Positions 18,301-33,300 of a stretch of DNA of 64,000 nucleotides are shown here, piece after piece. The stretch is from Mycolicibacterium hodleri. Its GTDB lineage: Bacteria; Actinomycetota; Actinomycetes; Mycobacteriales; Mycobacteriaceae. The translations under genes were made by a program, and so were the position numbers. Every line of letters begins with the position of its first letter. The stretch's first letter is position 1. The notes beneath the pieces were generated by a model that saw nothing but the letters and a program-made list of their open reading frames with translations, was not told where the DNA came from and ran no database searches. Location: NCBI RefSeq assembly GCF_025822245.1, contig NZ_JACKTL010000050.1, positions 62,001-126,000 on the forward strand, given 5' to 3'.

Positions 18301-21300
18301 TGTTCAACTACCTGGGCAGGTTCAGCGGTGCGGGCGACGCACCGTGGACCCTCGCCGAGGACGTCGTGGCCGAGGACCGCGACCCACGCATGCCCCTGCC
18401 GAGGGCCCTCGAGATCAACGCCATCACCGTGGAGACCGACGACGGCTCGCGACTGGAGGCGACCTTCAGCTGGCCCTCGGGCGTCCTGGATCATTCACGG
18501 GTGCAGGCACTCTCGCACCTATGGGTCGGCGCCCTCGAGGCCATCGCGGTCAGTGACGCGGTGAGCGGCCCGACGCCGTCGGACTTTCCGCTCGTCACGC
18601 TCGACCAGTCCGACGTCGACGCACTCGGAGTCGGCCAGGACGAGCTGGTCGACGTCCTGCCCCCGTCACCGCTGCAGGCGGGGATTTACTTCCACTCCAC
18701 CTACGCCGACGTCGACCCCTACGTCGTCCAGCAGATCGTCGAGCTGTCCGGGCCGGTCGAGCCCGAGCGGTTGCGTGCCGCCGCGAACGCCCTCATCGCG
18801 CGGCATCGCCACCTTGGCGCCGCATTCCGGCCCACCGCGGACGGCGACGTCGTGTCGGTGATCGGGGCCGCGCCCGACATGCCCTGGCTCTTCGTCGATG
18901 TGAGCGTCGTCGACGACGCCGCCGCCAGTCGTCGGGTCCACGAGGTGGCCGCCGAGCAGCGCGACCGGCCGTTCGACCTGGCGCGGCCGCCGCTGATGCG
19001 GTACGCGCTGCTGCGCCTGACACCGCACCGGCACGTCTTGATTCAGACCGTCCACCACATCGTCGCCGACGGTTGGTCGGTGCCCGTCGTGCTGCGAGAA
19101 CTCGCCGCACTGCACGACGACCCGTCGGCGCCACTGCCCGCGGCGCCCCGCTACGGCGACTACCTGACCTGGATCGCCGAGGCCCCCGTCGAGGAGGCGC
19201 TCACGGCCTGGCGCACCGAGTTGGACGGCGTGACAGAGCCGACCCGGTTCGCAGACGCGCTGCCGCCCAGCAGATCTCGAGGCGAGGGCTTCGGCAAGGC
19301 CGGCGCGACGTTGGCGACGGACGTGGCCGCCGGGCTGGCCGACTGGGCCGGCAGCCACGGCGTGACCGTCAGCGCCGTCGTCGGCGCGGCCTGGGGTATC
19401 GCGGTGGGCCGGCTCAGCGGCCGAAGCGACGTGGTCTTCGGCTCCACGGTCTCGGGCCGCGGCGTCGACGTCCCCGGCGTCGACGACATGGTGGGCCTGC
19501 TGATCAACACCGTCGCCGCGCGAACACGGTGGACGGCCGGCGATTCCCTCGAGACCGTGGTGCGCCGGTTCGCCGACGCGCAGACGGCGCTACTCGAAGA
19601 CCACCACGTGGCGCTCGCGGACGTTCAGCAGGCCATCGGTGTCACGGATCTGTTCGACACCCTGGTCGTCGTCGAGAACCATCCCGCCGCGCACCACCCC
19701 GGGGCGAGCATCCAGGTCACCTCGGTCGACGTGGTCGAGGCGCCGCACTACCCCCTGACCCTGATGGTCAAGCCAGCCGAGCCGTTCACCGTCGCGCTGA
19801 CCCACGACCTCGGCGTCGTCGACGCCGCGACGGCGCAACGCGTCCTGGAGTTCTATCAACGCATCCTCGCGACGATCGTCACCTCCGGTGAACTGCCCTG
19901 CGGCGACGTCGAACTCCTCGCGCCCGCCGAGTACGACGCGGTCCTGGCGGCCGGGACCGGTGCGCCGGCGTGGCGGGGCACCGTCCTCGACGCGTTCGAC
20001 GACCAGGTGCGCCGCGTGCCGAGTGCGGTGGCCGTCGCCGACGGCTCCGGACGGCTGAGCTACGCCCAACTGGACCGGGAGGCGACACGGCTGGCGGGTG
20101 CCCTCGCCGACGCCGGCGTCCGTCGCGGTGACGTGGTGGCCGTGACCGTCGGCCGCACCACCGACCTGGTGGTCGCCCTGCTGGCCGTCCTGCGCTCCGG
20201 TGCGGCGTATCTGCCCGTCGACCCGCAGTACCCCCACGCGCGCATCAGCTTCATGCTCGACGACGCCCGGCCGCGGGTGATCGTCACCGACGGCCGTCCG
20301 CTGCCACCACACGGGCTGCCCACGGTGTCCGTCGATGCGAATCCGGCAGCGCAAGAAGCGGTCCGCGTCGACGTCGGACCCGACGACGCCGCGTCGATCG
20401 TCTACACCTCCGGCAGCACCGGCCGCCCAAAGGGGACCGTCGGAACCCACGGCGCGTTGGCCAACCGGCTCGCATGGGCGGCCGACGCATGGTCGCACGA
20501 GCACGACGACGTGCGGGTCGCCAAGAGCTCGACGAGCTTCGTCGACGGCACCACCGAGCTCCTCGGGGCCCTGGTGGCGGGTGCCACCACGGTGATCGCC
20601 GACGAGGACACCGCCCGGGACGCCGCGGCGCTCGCCAGTCTGGTCGACACGGTCGGAGCCACCCAGCTTCTCGTCGTGCCGAGCCTCGCCGTGGCGATGG
20701 CCGAGTCGGCCCCGACCGGCCTCGGTCACGTCCGGCGCTGGATCTGCAGCGGCGAGGCGCTGGACCACGGCACCGTCACCGCGCTGCGGCGGGTGTCGCC
20801 GGACGCGCAGATCGTGAACTCGTACGGATCGTCCGAGGTGGCGGGCGACGTGCTCGCCGGGCCGGTGCCCGTCGACGGCCCGACCACCCTGGGCCGACCC
20901 GTGCCGGGTGTTCGCATCCTGCTGCTGGGACCCGACCTCGCGCCGGTGCCACCCGGCGTCATCGGCGAGATCTACGTCGGCGGAAGCCAACTCGCCCGCG
21001 GCTACCACGGCCAGAGCGGCATGACCGCCGCCCGCTTCGTCGCCGACCCCTTCAGTGCGCATGGGGGAAGGCTCTATCGGACGGGCGATCTGGCCCGGTG
21101 GACCCCGACCGGCGACGTCGAGTTCGTCGGCCGGGCCGACGACCAGGTCACGATCAACGGATTCCGCGTCGAGCTGGGGGAGGTCGAAGCGGCGCTCGCC
21201 GACCTGCCCGGCGTCGCCGACGCCGTCGTCACCGTTCACCACGGGGCCCACGGCTCGACACGACTGGACTCCTACGTGGTGACCCGCGACGCGTCGCCGC

Positions 21301-24300
21301 TCGAGCAGGCGGCGATTCGCGCCGCGCTGGCCGAGCGGTTGCCGGCGCACTTGGTGCCGGCGACGGTGACCCAGCTGCCCGGGGTCCCGCTGCTGCCCAA
21401 CGGCAAGCGCGACCGCGCGGCGCTCCCCGAACCCGTGCTCTCGGTCTCCAAGGTCGCCGCCCGGACGCCGCGGGAGTCGTTGATCTGCAGCGTCTTCCAG
21501 GACGTCCTGGACATCTCCGACCCGATCGGCGTCGACGACGACTTCTTCGCCCTCGGCGGCGACAGCCTGCTGGCGCTGCGGGTGGTCAACCGTCTCGCGG
21601 GCGCCGACGTGACGATCCAGACCAAGGAACTGTTCCAGCTGCGCACCCCCCGCGCGTTGGAAGACGTGCTCGCCACCCGCGGCACCGCCGTCAGCCCCGC
21701 ACCCGCGGCGGTCCCGGCCACCTCCGTCGCGTGGCACGGCCTCGCCGACGACGAGCTGGCCCGTCTGGTCGACGGCTGCCCCGTCGAGGTCCAGGACGTC
21801 TGGCCGCTGTCGCCGCTGCAGCAGGGCGTCTACTACCAGTCCACGTACACCGACGACGTCAACACCTACCTGGCGCAGAACGTCTTCGACTTCGACCGCC
21901 AACTCGACGTGGACGCGATGCGCACGGCGTTCGGTGCGCTGCTGTCCCGGCACGACAACCTGCGGGCCGGCTTCACCAGCGAGGACGTGGTGCGGCCCGT
22001 GCAGTACGTCGGTCGGTTCGTGCCCGCCGACGGCGCGCTCGTCGACCTGTCGGACCTGACGCCCGAGGTGGCCGCCGATCGGCTCGCCGAGGTCATGCGC
22101 GCCGACGCCGAGAAGCCCTTCGACCTCCGCATGCCACCCCTGGTGCGGCTGACGGTGATCAGGCGGCCGGGTCTGGGGGACAGGCTGCTGCTCACCTGTC
22201 ACTTCCTGCTCTGGGACGGCTGGTCCCGCGAGCTGGTGCTCCGAGAGTTGTTCGCGCTGTACGACTCCCGCGGCATCCGCGGGGCGCTCCCCGCGGCGGG
22301 CAGCACGTACGTCGACTACCTGCGGTGGGTCGACGACCAAGACCAGGCCGCGTCCATCCGGGCCTGGTCCGACGCCCTGGCCGGACTGGCCGAGGCAACA
22401 CTGGTGGCGCCTGAGGCCGTCGGCCGCGAACCCGCACTGCCGCAACGGGTCTACGGGGAGCTGTCCGACGAGCTGACCGCCCGACTCGAGAGGCACACCA
22501 GGACCCGGCCGACGACGGCCAACACGGTTCTGACCACCGCCCTCGGGATGGTGCTGGGCTTCGAGACGGCAAGCACCGACGTCGTGTTCGGCACGACCGT
22601 GGCAGGCCGGCCGCCCGAACTTCCCGGTGTCGAGAACGTGATCGGACAATTCCTCAACACCATCCCCGTCCGCGTGCAGACGACGCCGAACATGACGGTG
22701 GCCGAACTGCTTCGGCGCGTGGAGGACTTCCGACTCGACCTCATGGCACACGAATACGTCGGGTTGGGTGACGTCACCCGCAGCACCGGTCACCAGCCCC
22801 TGTTCGACACGCTGTACGTCCTGCAGAACTTCCTCGACGACGACACGTTCACCGACTTCGAGCGCCAGCACGGAATCATCGGCGTCGACTTCGTCGACAC
22901 CACGCACTATCCGCTCACGTGGGTGCTGACCCCCGGCGAGCGGCTGACGATCAAACTCGAGTACCGGCCCGACGTCGTCGACGCGGGCACCGCCGCGGCG
23001 ATGGTCGAGCGGCTGATCCGAGCCGTCGACCTGCTCTTGGCGCACCCGGACGCCGCGGTGGGCGATCTGGATCTGGCCCTGCCCGCCGATCGGGCCGCAC
23101 TCGAGGCGCAGTGGCGGTCGACCGAACACGACATGGGCGACGACACCATCGCCGATCTGCTGGCCGACCGGGCTCGCATCTGCCCCGACGAGACCGCACT
23201 GGTCTTCGGTGACACCCGGCTGACCTACGCCGAACTCGACGGTCGGATCAACCAATTGGCCCGCCGGCTGCTCGACCGCGGCGCGGGACCCGAGCGCATC
23301 GTCGCACTGGCGCTGCCGCGTTCGGTGGACATGGTGGTGGCCCTGTTCGCGGTGCTGCGCACCGGTGCCGCCTATCTGCCGCTGGAGCGGGACTACCCGC
23401 TGGCGCGACTCACCGGGATGATCGACGACGGACGCCCGGTGCTGTTGGTCTGCCATGCCGCGAGCGCCGAGGTGGCCGAACACCAGGAGCGCCGCGGCGG
23501 CGACGTCCTGCGGCTCGACGATCCGACGGTTCGCGACGCGTTGGCGCGCACGTCGACCGCCGCACTCACCGACGCCGAACTCGGCGCGTTCGCCAGAGGT
23601 GCCGGCGCGCAACGCCTCGAGCACCCGGCCTACGTCATCTTCACCTCCGGATCCACCGGACGCCCGAAGGGCGTGGTGACGCCCTACCGGGGTCTGACCA
23701 ACATGCAGCTCAACCACCGGGCCGAGATCTTCGAACCGGCGATCGCCACGGCCGGTGGCCGGCGGCTGCGCGTCGCGCACACTGTGTCGTTCTCCTTCGA
23801 CATGTCCTGGGAGGAGCTGCTGTGGCTCGTCGAGGGACACGAGGTGCACATCTGCAACGAGGAATTGCGCAGGGACGCCACCGCTTTGGTGGCGTACTGC
23901 CACGAGCACCGCATCGACGTCGTGAACGTGACGCCCAGCTACGCCCATCATCTGTTCGCGCAGGGACTGCTCGACGCGGGCTCCCATTCGCCGACCCTGG
24001 TCCTGCTCGGTGGTGAGGCCGTGTCCGACGAGGTCTGGCGGCGACTCCGGGAGCTGCCGGACGGCACCGGCTACAACCTCTACGGACCGACCGAGTACAC
24101 CATCAACACCCTCGGCGCGAGCACCGATGACAGTGCCACTCCGACTGTGGGACAACCCATTTGGAACACTCGCGCCTACGTGCTGGATTCGTGGCTGCGA
24201 CCCGTTGGCGACGGCGTGGTTGGTGAGTTATACATCGCCGGTGCCGGCCTGGCGCGCGGGTACCTCGACCGGCCCGCCCTGACCGCCGACCGCTTCGTCG

Positions 24301-27300
24301 CCGATCCGTTCACCGAGGGTGGGCGGATGTACTGCACGGGCGACCTGGTCGCCCGCCGGCCGGACACCGGTGGCACGCTCGACTTCTTCGGCCGCAGCGA
24401 CGACCAGGTGAAGATCCGCGGCTACCGGGTGGAACTCGGCGAGGTCGCGGCGGCGCTGTCCGCGCTGCCGGGTGTGCGGCAGGCCGTCGCGGTCGCGCGA
24501 CCCGGCCCGTCCGCGTCGGTGAACCAGCTGGTCTGCTACGTGGTCCAGGACGAGCGGCGGGAGGATAAGGAGGCGTTCGCCGCCGAACTCCGCGCGGCGG
24601 TGTCGCAGACCCTGCCCGACTACATGGTGCCCGCGCTGTACGGGTTCGTCGACGAGATTCCCTTGACCGTCAACGGCAAGCTCGACGTCCGCGCGCTCCC
24701 GGAACCCGTGGTTCCCTCCGCGGGAGAGTCGCGCGATCCGAGAGACGAACGGGAAACGTTGCTGGCCAGCGTCTTCGCGGAGGTCCTCGGCCTCCCGCAC
24801 GTCGGCATCGACGACGACTTCTTCACCCTTGGCGGCGACAGCATCTCGTCGATCGCGGTGTCGGGCCGGGCGCGCAAGGCGGGTCTACCCCTCACCCCGC
24901 GCGACGTCTTCCGCCGCAGGACCGTGGCCGCGCTGGCCGCCGTCGTCGGGTCCTCCGCGCCGACGGCACCCGCCGAGCCCGACAGTGGTGTCGGCACGAT
25001 CGCCGCGACGCCCATGCTCGCCGAGACCGCCGACGCCAAGACGCCGCTGGCCAACTTCTACCAGTCGATGGTGGTGGCCACGCCGGCCGGCATCACCGAC
25101 GGTCAGCTCGACGCCGTGCTGCAGGCGCTGTTGGACACCCACGACATGTTGCGTGCGCGACTCGACGTCGGCACCGCCGGCTGGACGCTGTCGGTGCCGG
25201 AGGAGACCGTGGCGGCCGGCTCGTTGCTGACCGTTCGTGACGGCGCCCTCACCGCGTCCGACGTCGCCGAGGCCACCACCGCGGCGGCCGCCGACCTGAG
25301 CCCCGAAGACGGTCGGATGGTCCGCGCCGTCTGGTACCGCGACGGTCAACTCCTGCTGGTCGTGCACCACCTCGTCGTCGACGGCGTGTCGTGGCGCGTG
25401 GTCACCGAAGACCTGGCGGCCGCGTGGGCGGACGTCGTCGCCGGCCGGCCCGCCGCGCTCGACGCCGTCCCGACCTCGTTCCGGACGTGGTCGAGCGCGA
25501 TTGCCGGGACGCGGTTCGACGCCGAGGCGCCGTACTGGAACGACGTGCTGTCGACTGCCGATCCCGACCTGGGCCACCGGCCCCTCGACGCGAGCGTCGA
25601 CACGGCGGAGACCGTTCGCGCCCAGAGCTTTACGCTGCCGGGCGACGTCAGCTCGGCACTGCTCTCCTCGGTGCCCGCGGCGATTCACGGCGGGGTCAAC
25701 GACGTGCTGCTCGCCGCGCTGGCGCTGGCGCTGGCCCGCTGGCGGGCCGACCGTGGGCATGACACGAGTGCTGCGGTGGTGAACCTCGAGGGACACGGCC
25801 GCGAACCCGAACTCGTCGCGGGGGACCTCGACCTGTCCCGGACCATCGGGTGGTTCACCGCGATCTACCCGGTGCGCCTCGATCCCGGCATGCTCGACTG
25901 GACTGACGTGCTCGAGGCGGGCCAGCAGCTCGCGACGGCGGTGAAGTCGGTCAAGGAGCAACTGCGCTCGGCCCCAAGCCGCGGCCTCGGCTATGGCGTG
26001 CTGCGCCACCTCGACGCCGAGCGGCCCGTCCGCGGCGACGCACCCCAAATCCTCTTCAACTACCTCGGGCGCTTCTCGGGCGGCAGCGGCAAGGCCTGGG
26101 AACCCGTCGCCGACTTCGGTGGTCTGCGTGAGGGCGTCGACCCCACCAATCCGGCAGTGGCACTGGAGATCAACGCCATCGCCGAGGACGGTCCCGGCGG
26201 CACCCGCCTGACCGTCACGCTCGCCTGGCCGGGTGGTCTGCTGGACGCCGGCGACGTCGACGAGCTGGCCACCCTGTGGTCGGCCACGTTGACGGCCCTG
26301 ACCCGGTGCGACGCGCTGGCCGGTCACACCCCGTCGGACTTTCCGCTCGTCGAGGTCACCCAGGAGGACCTGGACGACTGGCAGTCGACCGGACCGGTCG
26401 AGGACGTCCTGCCGCTGTTGCCGCTGCAGGAGGGCATGTACTTCCACGGCGCACTCGGTGCGGGTTCCGACGACTACGTCGACACCTACCGCGTGCAGCA
26501 GATCGCCGAGCTGTCGGGCCCGGTCGACCCGGAAGCGTTGCGGGCCAGCCTGAGTGCGGTCATCGCGCGACACCAGGCGTTGCGGGCCGGGTTCCACGAG
26601 CTGCGCGACGGCCGGATCGCGCAGGTCGTCTGGGCCGAGGTGCCCGTCGTCCTCGACGTGGTCGACGCGTCGGACCTCGACGAGGGAGTCGTGCGCCAAC
26701 GTCTGGACGACGTTGCGCGCGAGCAACTCTCGCGACCGTTCGACCTCGCGGCCCCGCCCTTGGTGCGCTACGCGTTGGTGTCGCTGACCGCCCACGACCA
26801 CCGCCTGATTCAGACCATGCACCACATCGTCGCCGACGGCTGGTCGTATCCCGTGATGTTCGGCGACGTCGTCACGCACTACAACTCGGCGCTCGGCGTC
26901 GGCGCGGGCCTGACCCCGTTGACCGCAACGCTGCGCGATCACGTCGACGCCGTCCGCGGCGGGGACCAGGACGCGGCCCGACAGGCCTGGGCGACGGCGC
27001 TGGCCGGGGTCGAGCCGACCCTTCTGTTCGACGAGCCGAAAGCCGTTGGTGAACATCACAGTTCAGTGCGTCGACTCTCGGTTGACCTCACTGCGGCACT
27101 GACGCGGGCGGCGCGGGAGCGTGGCGTCACCCTCGGCACCGTGGTGCACGGGGCGTGGGGACTGCTGCTCGGGCGGCTTCTCGACCGGCGGCGCGTGGTG
27201 TTCGGGTCGACGGTCTCCGGTCGCGGCGGTGAGCTCGCGGGCACCGACTCCATCGTCGGATTGCTGATCAACACGGTGCCGGTGCCGATGGCCTGGGACC

Positions 27301-30300
27301 ACGACACGTCGGTCGCGGCGGTCATGGCCGCCCTCCAGGAGCAGCAGAGCGCCGTCCTGGACGCCCAGCACCTGGGCCTGGCCGAACTGGCCAGGCTCGC
27401 CGGGGTCCGCGAGTTCTTCGACACCATGGTGGTCGTCGAGAACTTCCCGACGGTGGCCGACGAACCGTCCAATGACGCTCGCGCCGTGCACTTCGAGGGC
27501 TTCACCGGTACCGACGCGCCGCACTACCCGGTGTCGCTCGTCGCCTACCTCGACGACCGTCTCACCGTGGAGATCAAGTACGACGCCGAAGCGGTCACCG
27601 CCGCTCAGGCCGACCGCTTCGCCGAACGCGTGGAGCGCATCCTGGCGGCGTTCACCGGGACGCCGGACACCGCCGTCGGCGACGTCGACCTGCGCACCGA
27701 CGCCGAACGCGACCTCGTCGCCGCCACGCAGTCGCGCCGTGGCCCCGACCGCACGCTCGTCGAGGCCTTCACCGCGGCGGCCGGCGCGCACGCCGGTCGC
27801 ACCGCGGTCAGCTGTGGCGCGGCCCGCCTGACCTACGCCGAACTCGACGAGAGGGCCTCGGCGGTCGCCGCGACGCTGACCCGGCTCGGGGTCCGGCCCG
27901 AATCCCGGGTGGCCGTTGCGTTGCCGCGGTCCCTGGACCTGATCGTCGCGCTGCTCGCCGTGGTCAAGGCGGGCGGAACGTACGTGCCGCTGGACGTCGA
28001 CTCACCCGAGGCGCGCCTGCGCCACATCGTCGTCGACTCGGCACCGGTCTGCATCCTGGTCGACCGGGTCGACCGGCTACCCGACGGGGTCTCGACCGCG
28101 GCCACGCCGGTGGTGCTCGTCGACGACGCCGCCCGGCCGCAGCCCGGTACCCTGCACGCACCGGCGCTGGTGGCGGACCACGCGGCCTACGTCATCTACA
28201 CGTCCGGTTCCACCGGCCTGCCCAAGGGCGTGACGGTCACCCACCGCAACGTCGCAGCGTTGTTCGACGGCACCGCAACGCTGTTCGAGTTCGGCCACGA
28301 CGACGTCTGGACGATGTTCCACTCGGCGGCGTTCGACTTCTCGGTGTGGGAGCTGTGGGGTCCGCTGCTGCACGGCGGTCACCTGGTGGTCGTCGAGCAG
28401 GCCGTCGCCCGCGACCCCGACCGCTTCCTGGAGCTGCTGGAGTCCGAGCGGGTCACGGTGCTGAACCAGACCCCGTCGGCGTTCTACCCCCTGATCGAGG
28501 CCGACCGACGACGGGGACGTCCGTCATCCCTTGGTTCGGTGCGCTACGTGGTCTTCGGTGGCGAGGCGCTGGACACCGGCCGGCTGGTCCCCTGGTACGA
28601 GCGGCACGACGCCGACTCGCCGCGGCTGGTCAACATGTACGGCATCACCGAGACCTGCGTGCACGTCTCGCACCGCCCGCTCGCGGTCGCCGACGCGACG
28701 AGTGCGACCGGCAGCGTGATCGGAGACGCCATTCCGGGACTGCGCATGCACCTGCTAGACGACTCCCTTCAGCCGGTACCCACGGGGGTGGTCGGCGAGA
28801 TCTACGTCGCGGGCGGTCAGATCGCGCGCGGGTACGTCGGCAAGCCGGGTCTCACGGCGTCGCGATTCGTGGCCAACCCGTTCGACGGCGACGGTGAACG
28901 GCTCTACCGCAGCGGCGACACCGCGATGTGGACCGAGGACGGTCAGCTCGTGTACGTCGGACGCTCCGACCAGCAGGTCAAGGTGCGCGGCTATCGGATC
29001 GAGCTCGGCGAGGTCGAATCGGCGCTCGCAGCGCTGCCGGACGTGGCCAACGCCGCCGCCGCGGTCCGTCAGGACGAGACGGGCCGCAGCCGGCTGGTCG
29101 GATACGTGGTCGGTCGCACCCGGGTCGACGTCGCCGAGATCCGTGCACGACTGTCCACCCGGCTGCCCGACTACATGGTGCCGTCCGCGTTGGTGGTCCT
29201 GGATTCGCTGCCGTTGACGGTCAACGGCAAGCTGGACCGCGCCGCGCTGCCCGCACCCACCGAGGCGCCCGTCGCGACCGCGCAACCCGTCGTCGACCCC
29301 GATGCCTCCGGGAGCACCGCCGAACTGCTGGCGGCGCTGTACACCGAGATCCTGGGCGCCGCAGTCGGAGTCGACGACGACTTCTTCACCATGGGCGGCG
29401 ACAGCATCGTCGCCATCCAGCTGGTGAACCGGGCCCGCCGCCAGGGCGTCCACATCACCCCGCAGCAGGTGTTCCTCAGCCGGACGCCCGCAGCACTGGC
29501 CGGAGAGGCCGACGCCGCGGCGCCGCGGCAGGCCGCCGTCGACGACACCGACGCCGGACCGGATCTCGGCGAGGTCATGGTGACGCCCATCGTGCAGCGG
29601 CTCGCCGAACTCGGCGGCGGCGTCGACCGTCTCAACCAAGCCGAGCTGCTGCTAGCACCGGCCGGAGCGACGGCCGAGCAGCTCGACGCGGTGGTCAACG
29701 CCGTCGTCACGCGACACGACGCGCTCGGGCTGCGGCTGCATCGGCCCGCACCCATGCTGTGGTCGTTGGAAGCCGCTGTGGCGCCGCACGTCTCGATCCG
29801 TCGGGTCGACGCCTCCGGGTTCACCGACGACGAATTCGTCGACGCGATCGGCCTGCAGTCCGACGCGGCGGCCGACCGCCTCGACCCGGGGACGGGAGCG
29901 TTGGTCGACGCCGTGTGGTTCGACCTCGGCCCGCAGCGGCAGGGCCGCCTGCTGCTAACCGTGCACCACCTCGCAATCGACGGCGTCTCCTGGCGCATCC
30001 TCGTCGACGACCTGGGGGAGGCCTTCGACCAGGTGCGCGCCGGCAACCGGCCCGCGCTGCCCGCGGTCCCGACCTCGATCCGGTCGTACGCCAGGGCCGT
30101 CAACGAAAGTGCGCAGCAGGCAGCACGATTGGCGGAGTTCGAACACTGGACCTCGGTCCTCGCGCCGGGCGGTGAGCTCGACGACCGGGCCAACACGGTG
30201 GGTTTGACCGTGGGCGCGACCCGCGACCACGAGGTGCGCCTGACGGCGGCGGAGACGCTGCCGCTGCTGACGTCGGTGCCCGCGATGGCCAACGCCGACG

Positions 30301-33300
30301 TCACCGAGACGTTGGTGGCCGCGTTGTCCATGGCCGTACGACGCTGGCGCAGTGCCAGCGGTGGCAACCCGGACGCACCACTGGTGGTGGACCTGGAACG
30401 TCATGGTCGCGACGGGTGGGGCGACGACATGGACCTCTCGCGCACCGTCGGGTGGTTCACCGCGATCGCGCCGGTTCGGTTGTCCAGCAACGCGACCGAC
30501 GACCACGTCGCCGTTCTCAAGGAGACCAAGGAGCGGCTGCGCGCGGTCGCCGACGGCGGGCTGGGATTTGGTCAGCTGCGCTACTGCAACCCGCGCACCG
30601 CAGCGGCGCTCGGGCGCCTGCCCGCGCCGCAGGTGCTGTTCAACTACCTCGGTCGGTGGGCGGCCGACGGCACGGCGGACTGGGACTCGGCACCCGAGGT
30701 GGCCACGCTGCGCGGTGCCCCCGACCCCGACCTCGGTACGCCGTATCTGCTGGAGGTCAACGCCGTCTGCGACGACACCGTCGACGGACCGGTGCTGCGT
30801 GCGACGCTCACCTACGCCGATGGCGAACTGGGCGAGGAGCCCGTCGTCGAGCTGGCGGACCACTGGACGGCGGTGCTACGCGAGCTGGGTCAGCTCGACC
30901 AGCTCGACGGCGGCCCGTCCGCACCCTCTCTGACGCCGTCGGACCTGAGGTTCGTCGACCTGTCCCAGGCCGACGTCGACCGGGTGACCGCCGCGACGAC
31001 GCCTGGCGTCGAGGACATCTGGCCGCTGTCGCCGCTGCAGGAGGGGGTGTACTTCCAAGCCAGCTACGCCCAAGCCGCGGTGTACATCGTGCAGAACGTC
31101 TTCGAGTTCGCCGAACCCGTCGACCCCGACGCCCTGCGCACCGCGTACTCGGCGGTGATGGCGCGCAACCCGGTGCTGCGCTCGGCTTTCCTCGCCGACG
31201 GACTGCCGCATCCGGTTGCCGCGATCGCGAAGGACCCGGTCTGTGAGCCGGAGTTGATCGATCTGACCGACGTGGCACCCGACGACCTCGACGCCCGGCT
31301 GGCCGAGATCACCGCGGCCGACCGGCTCCGCACCTTCGACCTGGACTCCCCGCCGCTGGCCCGGATGACGATCGCCCGGACCGCCGACCGCGACCGCCTG
31401 ATCTTCAGCTACCACTTCCTGCTGCTGGACGGTTGGTCGCGTGAGCAATTGCTGCGTGAGTTGTTCGCCGAATACGCAGCGGCGAGAACGGGTGTCGCGG
31501 CTCGACTGCCCGAGCCGACCGCCCACTTCACCGACTATCTACGGTGGCTCGACCGCCAGGACCGGGACGCGTCGGCGGGGCGGTGGGCCGCGGCGTTGGC
31601 CGACCTGGCCGCACCCACCCTCCTGGTCCCCGCCGCCGTGGGCACCGAGCCCACGCTGGCGCTGCGCCTGGACTTCACGCTGACCGAGGACCAGAGCGCG
31701 ACGTTGCTGCAGGCGGCCCGCGACGCGGGGGTTACCCTGAACGCCCTCGTCAGCACCGCGCTGGCCATGGTGCTCGCGTACGAAACCGGGAGCGAAGACG
31801 TGGTGTTCGGCTCCACCGTGGCCGGGCGGCCGACCGACCTCGAGGGCATCGAGGACGTCATCGGACTCTTCCTCAACACGGTCCCGACCCGGGTGCGGCT
31901 CGAACCGGGCCGCTCGGTCACCGAGACGATGCGGGCCGTGCAGTCCGAACGCCTGGCCCTGATGGACCACGAGTACCTCGGCCTCGGCGACATCCAGCGC
32001 GCGTTGGGCTCGGGCAGCGGCCCGTTGTTCGACAGCCTGTACGTGCTGCAGAACTTCCTGGACGACGACACCTTCACCGACATGGAGTCGGAGTACGGCA
32101 TCGTCGGCCACGATTCGGTCGACGCGTCGCACTACCCGCTGACCTGGGTGGCCTCGCCCGGCCGCGAACTCTGGGTGAAGCTCGAATACCGGCCGGACGT
32201 GGTGGACCGGGCCGACGCCCAGCGGCTGCTCGACCGTCTGCGCCAGACCATGCTCCAGATCGCCGACGGTGCAGCGACTCTGGCGGCGGTGCCCATGCCG
32301 CTGCCGGCCGAGACCGGCGCGCTGACGGCGCACGACGCGGCAACCCGCCACGACCTGCCCGCCGCCACGGTGATGGACCTGCTGGCCGAGCGCTGCGTGG
32401 AGTCGCCCCGGGCGACGGCACTGGTGTGCGGGGACGACAGCGTCGACTACCGGACGTTGGACGAGCGGGTCAACCGCTTGGCCCGGCGGTTGCGGGGTAG
32501 CGGCATCGGTCCAGAACAGACGGTGGCGCTTGCCATTCCGCGATCCGTCGACGCGGTGGTGGCACTGTTCGCGGTGTTGCGGGCCGGCGCCGCCTACCTG
32601 CCGCTCGAGCTGGACTACCCGGACGAGCGGTTGGCGATCATGCTCGACGACGCGGGACCGGTCCGTCTGCTGACCACCTCGGCCGTGGCATCGCGCATCG
32701 CGGCCGTCGCGCCGCCGAACTGCCCGGTCGTCGTGCTCGACGACGAGGACGTGGCCGCTCGACTCGCCGCGGAGGCGCCGGATTGGGACGGTGTCACGCC
32801 CTCGCTGGACCACCCCGCCTACGTCATCTACACCTCGGGGTCGACGGGCAAGCCGAAGGGCGTCGTCACCCCGCATCGCGGCCTGACCAACATGCACCTC
32901 AACCACCGCGAGGCCATCTTCGCACCGGCGATCGCCAAGGCCGGTGGGCGACGGCTTCGGATCGCCCACACGGTGTCGTTCTCCTTCGACATGTCGTGGG
33001 AGGAGCTGCTGTGGCTCATCGAAGGCCACGAGGTTCACATTTGCGACGAGGACTTGCGCAGGGACGCAACCGCGTTGGTTGCCTACTGCCACCGGTACGA
33101 GGTCGACGTCGTCAACGTGACACCCACCTACGCGCAGCTGCTGTTCGACCAGGGCCTCCTCTCACCCGGTGGGCATCCGCCGGTCCTGGTGCTGCTGGGT
33201 GGTGAGGCGGTGTCGGCCGCGGTCTGGGACCGGTTGCGCGACAGCGAGACCAGCTACGGCTACAACCTCTACGGACCCACCGAGTACACCATCAACACCC

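Noticed and set aside
19590..24155. A 1521-codon minus-strand open frame opposite the synthetase
   Set aside because: It is the antisense shadow expected in a high-GC gene; residues are Arg/Gly/Val/His-rich with no domain, and the plus strand has clear NRPS motifs throughout.
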